A stretch of 64,000 bases of DNA, taken from Megamerina dolium. Lineage: Eukaryota; Arthropoda; Insecta; Diptera; Megamerinidae. The notes beneath the pieces are model-generated. The model saw only the letters and a list, made by a program, of their open reading frames with translations. It ran no database searches and was not told the origin of the DNA. Where the stretch lies: NCBI GenBank assembly GCA_963854835.1, contig OY978526.1, forward strand, positions 94,027,404 through 94,091,403, in the 5' to 3' direction. The position numbers were made by a program, and so were the translations under genes. This document shows positions 38,215-64,000 of this stretch, one piece after another. How positions within the stretch are numbered: the stretch's first letter is position 1; each line of letters begins with the position of its first letter.

Positions 38215-39089
38215 ATGTGTTTGTTGTTGTTTTATTTATATTTTCTTCATTCGCGAGAACTCTACCTAATGGCTCTGCCTTATATTATAATTTATACCAT
38301 AGGTGCAACCATAGTATTCTGTCAATCTGGTACGAAATTGGGTAAAAAATTTTAAATATGGAGCCATGAGTATTAAAATGGCAACACTGCTTTTGCAACA
38401 TCAGTTGTGCATTTGTGGCTGCTAGACGAATTGGGTGCGAGCGATATAGTTTTGTGTGTGTATTTGTTTATAAGTGTTACCAAAAAAGTTTACTTGTTCG
38501 CAGAGGAAGACAATCCAATTTGTTTACCAAAGTATATATATTAATAAAAATAAATTGAGTTAAATAAGCTTCCGGGTTGCTGAAGTGTTTACAGATTATT
38601 GTGCTTGAGATGAACAAAAACGAATACTAATAGGAACGATAGGGAATGCATTATTTTATCCAAACCACAACACAAAGATTAATAGAAAGCAAAGTAAAGT
38701 AACCTACATTCATCGTTTTTCCGATCATTGTTATAGTTTCTTAATTTCCGGACACATTATATTAATGCTAATTTTTATAAATACGGGTACCTTATAAAAA
38801 CATTGAAGGAATGATTTTCTTTGCTTTGTTGTTACCACAGTGGTATGTTCGGTGAACTTCCGTATTGTGTTATTAATTGGTTTATTCATAGTGTAATAAC
38901 AAGGTACAGTAAGTTGAAGTGTTGCTCTCTATCGACACTATGTGAGTCGGTTTCGAGTTCGTCTTCGTTCTGTGGTTACAATGCTCCCCGCGCATAACAG
39001 CTTAATCAATATAAAACTACAATACTCAATCACTCATTCAAGAATGAAACAAGTACAGAATAGCCCAGTTAAAGGAAAAAAAAAATTCT
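38215..39089. other. intergenic DNA
   Basis: No gene or classified repeat is supported between the pyrimidine run and the foldback-like element. Confidence 0.4.
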
Positions 39090-40225
39090 TATAGAGCCTA
39101 TTTGGCATAAGTGTAGAATAGCCCACTTAAAGCAAAACAATAAAAAAAAGTGTTTCGTTTGTGAATATAAACAACCAAAAATTGTTTCTTGCTAACGCCC
39201 TTAAAAGGCGTGGCTAAAGGTACAATTTAAAATTTCTGATCGAAATTACTAAATAAATTCGCAATTTTTTCTTACAATATGGGTAAGTATTTTTGGGGTA
39301 TGGGTATGGTCTTTTTAATACCTTTTCAGTGATATATAACATTTATAGCCTATTTCCAATATTTTAAAGTTTATGATCAAAATAAAAAATTTGATAATTT
39401 GTATTTTCAAAAACCGATGTTTTTTTTTAAAGAATCTATTGACATATAAAAAATGTAGAACCATATTCAACGATATGCAATATCCTTTCCAATGGTGTAT
39501 TAAACATATTTAAAAAAATGTTTATGTATTTAAAAAAATTTTTATGCGCTAAAAATACTGAAGGTCGCGGAGCCGGCATCAGGCCTATAAGGGTTATTTT
39601 TTGCGCCCGGCCGAAAGACGGCTATCAAGAAAAGACCGAATACTGACGGTCACGAAGCCGGTGTCGGTCCTATAAGGGCTATTTTTTGCGCCCGGCCGAA
39701 GGCCGACTACCAAGAAAGACCTTTATCCAAAAATACTGATGGTCGCGAAACTAAATTTGAAGAAAGCCATCCATATTGAAAAAATTGTATGAAGTATCAA
39801 CTTTAAAAAAATATTAAACATATATAAACATTTTCTAAAAATTTGCAGTATACACCATTGAAAAGGTAATTGTATGGCTTTAATATGGTTCTAAAATTCG
39901 TATATGTTGAGTGATTATTTTCGAAAAAAAAAAATTGGTTAAAAAAATTTTTTTTTATTTCTTTTTTGTATCATAACTTTTAAAATATTCAAAATAGGTT
40001 ATACATTTTATATATCAGTGAAAAGATATTAAGATCTTTCTGTTGATATCCATCTTGTAAAAATAATTGTGAATTTATTGTGTAATTCCGATCGCAAATT
40101 TGAACTTTGACCTTGAGCCACGCCTTATATGGGCTTTAGCGACGAAAAACTTTTAATTTTATATATTCACAAAAATAGACTATGCGAAGAAATTTATTAT
40201 ATTTTTTCCTTTAAGTGTGCTATTC
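39090..40225. mobile_element. foldback-like palindromic element, best copy
   Basis: Long inverted arms: the left arm starts near GTGTAGAATAGCCCACTTAA and continues with GTGAATATAAACAACC and AAGGCGTGGCT. The right arm ends with the complements (AGCCACGCCTTATATGGGC, ATATTCACAAAAATAG, TTTAAGTGTGCTATTCTGCAC). Arms exceed 200 bp. The centre (39545-39760) has about two and a half GC-rich sub-repeats of roughly 90-100 bp (GGTCGCGGAGCCGGCATC, CCTATAAGGGTTATTTTTTG, CGCCCGGCCGAA). No coding sequence. Related fragments are at 12545, 17340, 26740 and 28440. Confidence 0.82.
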
Positions 40226-40229
40226 TGCA

Positions 40230-41690
40230 CTTGTTCCGCACTGGCAAGATAAAGGTTTATTTGTTGTGCCCATAATATTATGGCGAAAACCGCCTCGGAT
40301 AGAGGTTGTGCGTTCGGCTTGGGACCTACCACATAAAAACTTCCCCCAATGAAAATTCGACTTGTGCCTCGGAGAAGAACTACCCCTTTTGTTGATATCC
40401 ACTCCTACTATAGGGAAGGTGCCTCTATTCAGCTTGTTGACGTCCTCAACAAATATAAGGCAAATATAAATATCAGGAAAGGCAATGGACGGGATAGGGT
40501 TGCTCCAGGAGCATCCTGTGATATCTATTACAGTTGCCATGCGGAGAGGCACAAACTCGGATGTGGGTTTGTTGTCAGTAAGAGACTACGACATCATGTC
40601 TTACGGTTCACACCTGTCAACAATCCGCGTAAAGATAAAATTTGTCAACATGAGTCTAACATGTATGTGCTCTCGGTTCGAGGGATGAGAAGAACGATGC
40701 GACCAAAGATAGCTTTTTTCAGCGTCTCGAAGAAGTTTATGACCGCTGCTCCCGCCAAAATCAAAATCAAAATCCTGCTTGGTGGGCAAGAGAGGTACCC
40801 TTGGTTCAACTGTCGGATAATTCAGCCTCCACTAGAACATTTCCTATAACGGAATGAGGCTGATCGACTTTGCCGCAGCACGAAACATGGTAATTAGTAG
40901 TATCCGATTTCAACATCTCGACATCCATAAAGCGACAGATCAATGAACGAAGAACCAAATCGATCATGTGATGATGGACGGCGGCATACTTCCAGTGTGA
41001 TGGACGTTAAATCGATCCGTGGTGCCAGCATCGACTCCGATCACTACCATGTTGCAGCTAAGGTGCGAACACGTTTATGAATCGCAAAGAACGAACGAAG
41101 TCTCACACGGAGATGTCAATAAGCTGCTATCGCCAAAGATAGCAACCAATTTTATCACTCGACTATCGGATCTGCTTATGTAGAACATTTCCCCTCTTGA
41201 TGATACATGTGCACAGTGGACACATATATCCAACTCCATGGCTACTGCTGCCGAGGAGGTAATCGGTTTCTACTGGCCTCTGAGAAATGAGTGGTATGAT
41301 CAGGAGTGTCGCGACGCTACCTAGAATGACGCCGCTTACAGAAACACCCTACGCGCAGGTGCTACGGCAGCTGTCAAGGGGCGGTACAGGGAGATAAGAA
41401 GTGCGGATAGACATCTTTTCAGGCGCGAAAATAGAGATCAGGAAAGACGCGAGTGTAAGGAGATAGAGATGAATAGAGGCAGGAATGAGGCTCGGAATCC
41501 GGTTTAAACCCCGGAGCCTCTTCCGGTCGTAAGAAATATGTGAATCTGGATACAGATGCCCAGAGTGTACTGAGCTTATGGAGGGAGTGCCGTTTTGTTG
41601 AAATATTCCAAGTTCACATCCAACATGTATCTGTGCTATACTGCTTCGAAGACAGCCTAACGGTATATTGCCCATTGTATTCCGACACCT
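40230..41690 (+). mobile_element. RTE-like non-LTR retrotransposon, 5' half (endonuclease), degenerate
   Basis: Leader-like sequence is followed by apurinic-endonuclease-like protein: LVDVLNKYKANINIRKGN, CDIYYSCHAERHKLGCGFVV, LRHHVLRFTPVNNPR, then a broken KKFMTAAPAKIKIKILLGG (the dead counterpart of the LGDFNA block). Further down comes ASIDSDHYHVAAKVRTR and a decayed linker to about 41690. Frameshifts and stops occur throughout. It lies just upstream of Mhcl. Reverse transcriptase pieces of the same family are elsewhere in the window. Confidence 0.8.
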
Positions 41691-41724
41691 AACAGAGAGT
41701 TTTCATCGGTGCTTACGATAGTGC

Positions 41725-41871
41725 AAAGCTTTGCTTGCGATATTGCACTATTGTATAATCTTGTGAGAAAAAATAGTCAGGCTTATCGTAATTAAATTTT
41801 CGCATGAATATTCTCACAAATGTCAGCAAATGCATTGCTGACATTGAAAAATTTGTCCAGGATAAGCCTGA
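41725..41871. repeat. nested inverted repeats upstream of Mhcl
   Basis: TCAGGCTTATC (41777-41787) pairs with GATAAGCCTGA (41861-41871), TTGTGAGAA with TTCTCACAA inside it, and TGTCAGCAA...TTGCTGACA (41821-41843) innermost. It lies about 245 bp before the Mhcl start codon. It may be a small foldback MITE. Confidence 0.6.
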
Positions 41872-42114
41872 TTGTATTCTCTAGAGAAAATCATCAGGTG
41901 ATAGTGAACATTCAAATTTGTACCAAGGAAACTGCTACTAACTGTATTATTCTGTTATAGTTCTTAATAAGATGTTTATTAAGCATAACCATTTTTATAT
42001 TACAGGAATTTTATCCGCAAATTCATCATTTATTCTTCTTTTTAATGCGCTCTACTGTCAACATTGACGTAGCGCTTTTGTGTGTGACTTAATCTGATAA
42101 CGGTCATTGCTACT

Positions 42115-63054
<20,940 letters not shown>

Positions 63055-63103
63055 GTAAGGAAACATTAATTTCAAATAAATAATAATCTTGTCGATATTA
63101 GAG

Positions 63104-63180
63104 TTGAGCTTCAACTGGAGATCGAACCCACGACCTACAGATCAGAAAGCCAACCCACTAACCACTGAGCTGCAGCACCC
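63104..63180 (-). mobile_element. SINE head fragment
   Basis: The tRNA-like 5' part only: minus-strand GGGTGCTGCAGCTCAGTGG and the B box GGTTCGATCTCC. The B box is nearer the consensus than in the other copies. Confidence 0.7.
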
Positions 63181-63207
63181 ATTATAACATTGGTTTACAA
63201 ATATATA

Positions 63208-64000
63208 CAGTGGCTCCCAGCTTATTTCGTACAGTGACAGTTTAAAAATTGCTGCAGTCGTAATTCCTAATATAGCAAAAATTTGAACAAAATATAAATG
63301 CCATTTTAGAAAGGAAGGTTTGTTTTTTATTTTCCAAAATTTACTTTTTCAAAATTTTAGTGTTTGACACTATAAAAAAATAAAATAAGAAAAAAATAGG
63401 AAAATTCATGTCACAGCTTATTTCGTACAGTCTCTTTAAGTTCAAACTAAAAACAAAGTAAGTTGATTTTAATATTTAGTTGACATCCCTTAGCGTTAAT
63501 GACAGCCTGGAGTCTATTTGGCATTGAATCCACCAATTTTTGAGTGATGTCTGGTGTGATTTTTTTCCATTCTTCCATCAGTACCTTCTTTAGGTCTTGC
63601 TTATTAGAAATCTTGTGCGTTCTTATTTTATTGTCCAAAATAGACCAAAGATTTTCAATCACATTCATGTCAGGTGACTGTGGTGGTGGAGACATCAAGT
63701 GTGGGCAGTTCCAAATAAGCCAAGATTGTACAATCCCAGATTTATGTTTTGGGTCATTATCTTGGTAGTACCGAAATTCTTCCCGCAAACCCAGTTTGTC
63801 TGCACTTTGAAGTAAATTGTTTTTCAGAATCTCGAGGTACTTCATTTTGTCCATTGTTTCCTCAATAAAAACCAATTCACCTACTCCGGCTGCTGACATA
63901 CAGGCCCAAACCATCACGCTACCGCCACCATGCTTCACTGTGGGCTTAAGGTTCTCCTTGTTTAGCTCGGTATTCGCTTTACGCCAAACATATGACATTC
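63208..64000 (-). mobile_element. Tc1-type transposon, cut by right edge
   Basis: It begins CAGTGGCTCCCAGC after TA. A 17-bp direct repeat CAGCTTATTTCGTACAG occurs at 63218-63234 and 63414-63430, the IR/DR layout of some Tc1 elements. A minus-strand frame is open from the edge (63998) to 63447, 183 codons: VKHGGGSVMVWACMSAAGVG, YYQDNDPKHKSGIVQSW and PPPQSPDMNVIENLWSIL, with D and E 34 residues apart. No damage is visible in the part present. Confidence 0.88.

Overview
The window is eukaryotic and looks like a higher fly (Diptera, Brachycera). I infer a fruit fly of the tephritid type, but only the fly assignment is firm. The host proteins read closest to Drosophila proteins as I remember them, genes have GT-AG introns, intergenic DNA is AT-rich, and much of the window is transposon debris. 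From memory the Drosophila orthologues of the main genes lie on chromosome arm 3R, so this may be a Muller element E segment.

Host genes from left to right are fabp (+, 3 exons, 6223-16649), Pp1alpha-96A (-, 7 exons, 21940-27563), a NUDT18-like Nudix hydrolase (+, 2 exons, 30452-31587), the mitochondrial citrate carrier sea (-, 4 exons, 34057-36194) and the class XVIII myosin Mhcl (+, 13 exons visible from 42115 to 63054, continuing past the right edge). An intronless 615-codon gene of unknown function (54018-55865) lies in the 10.5-kb last large intron of Mhcl, on the same strand. I rebuilt exon boundaries by hand from splice sites and reading phase, and all phases close. These are separate single-gene loci rather than an operon or pathway: lipid carriage, protein dephosphorylation, nucleotide sanitation, citrate export and cytoskeleton.

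Mobile DNA dominates the rest. At 1-5581 two gypsy-type LTR retrotransposons lie head to head. The right one has nearly identical LTRs, a tRNA-Leu primer site, a 4-bp target duplication, and a 2.65-kb open frame in which Gag is joined directly to integrase because protease, reverse transcriptase and RNase H are missing. A solo LTR of the same family is at 32111-32510. Other elements are at least eight mariner remnants, two DD41D-type Tc1/mariner copies, one Tc1 copy running off the right edge, pieces of two non-LTR families, a tRNA-derived SINE family with A and B boxes, several MITEs, and a palindromic foldback-like family with GC-rich internal repeats (best copy 39090-40225).

I found no CRISPR array, true tRNA or rRNA gene, or prokaryote-like system. 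The items most worth following are the Gag-integrase fusion element, the foldback-like family, the nested gene with its repeat-bearing upstream region, the SINE family, and a GC-AG intron in Mhcl. None of them amounts to a demonstrated new biological system.
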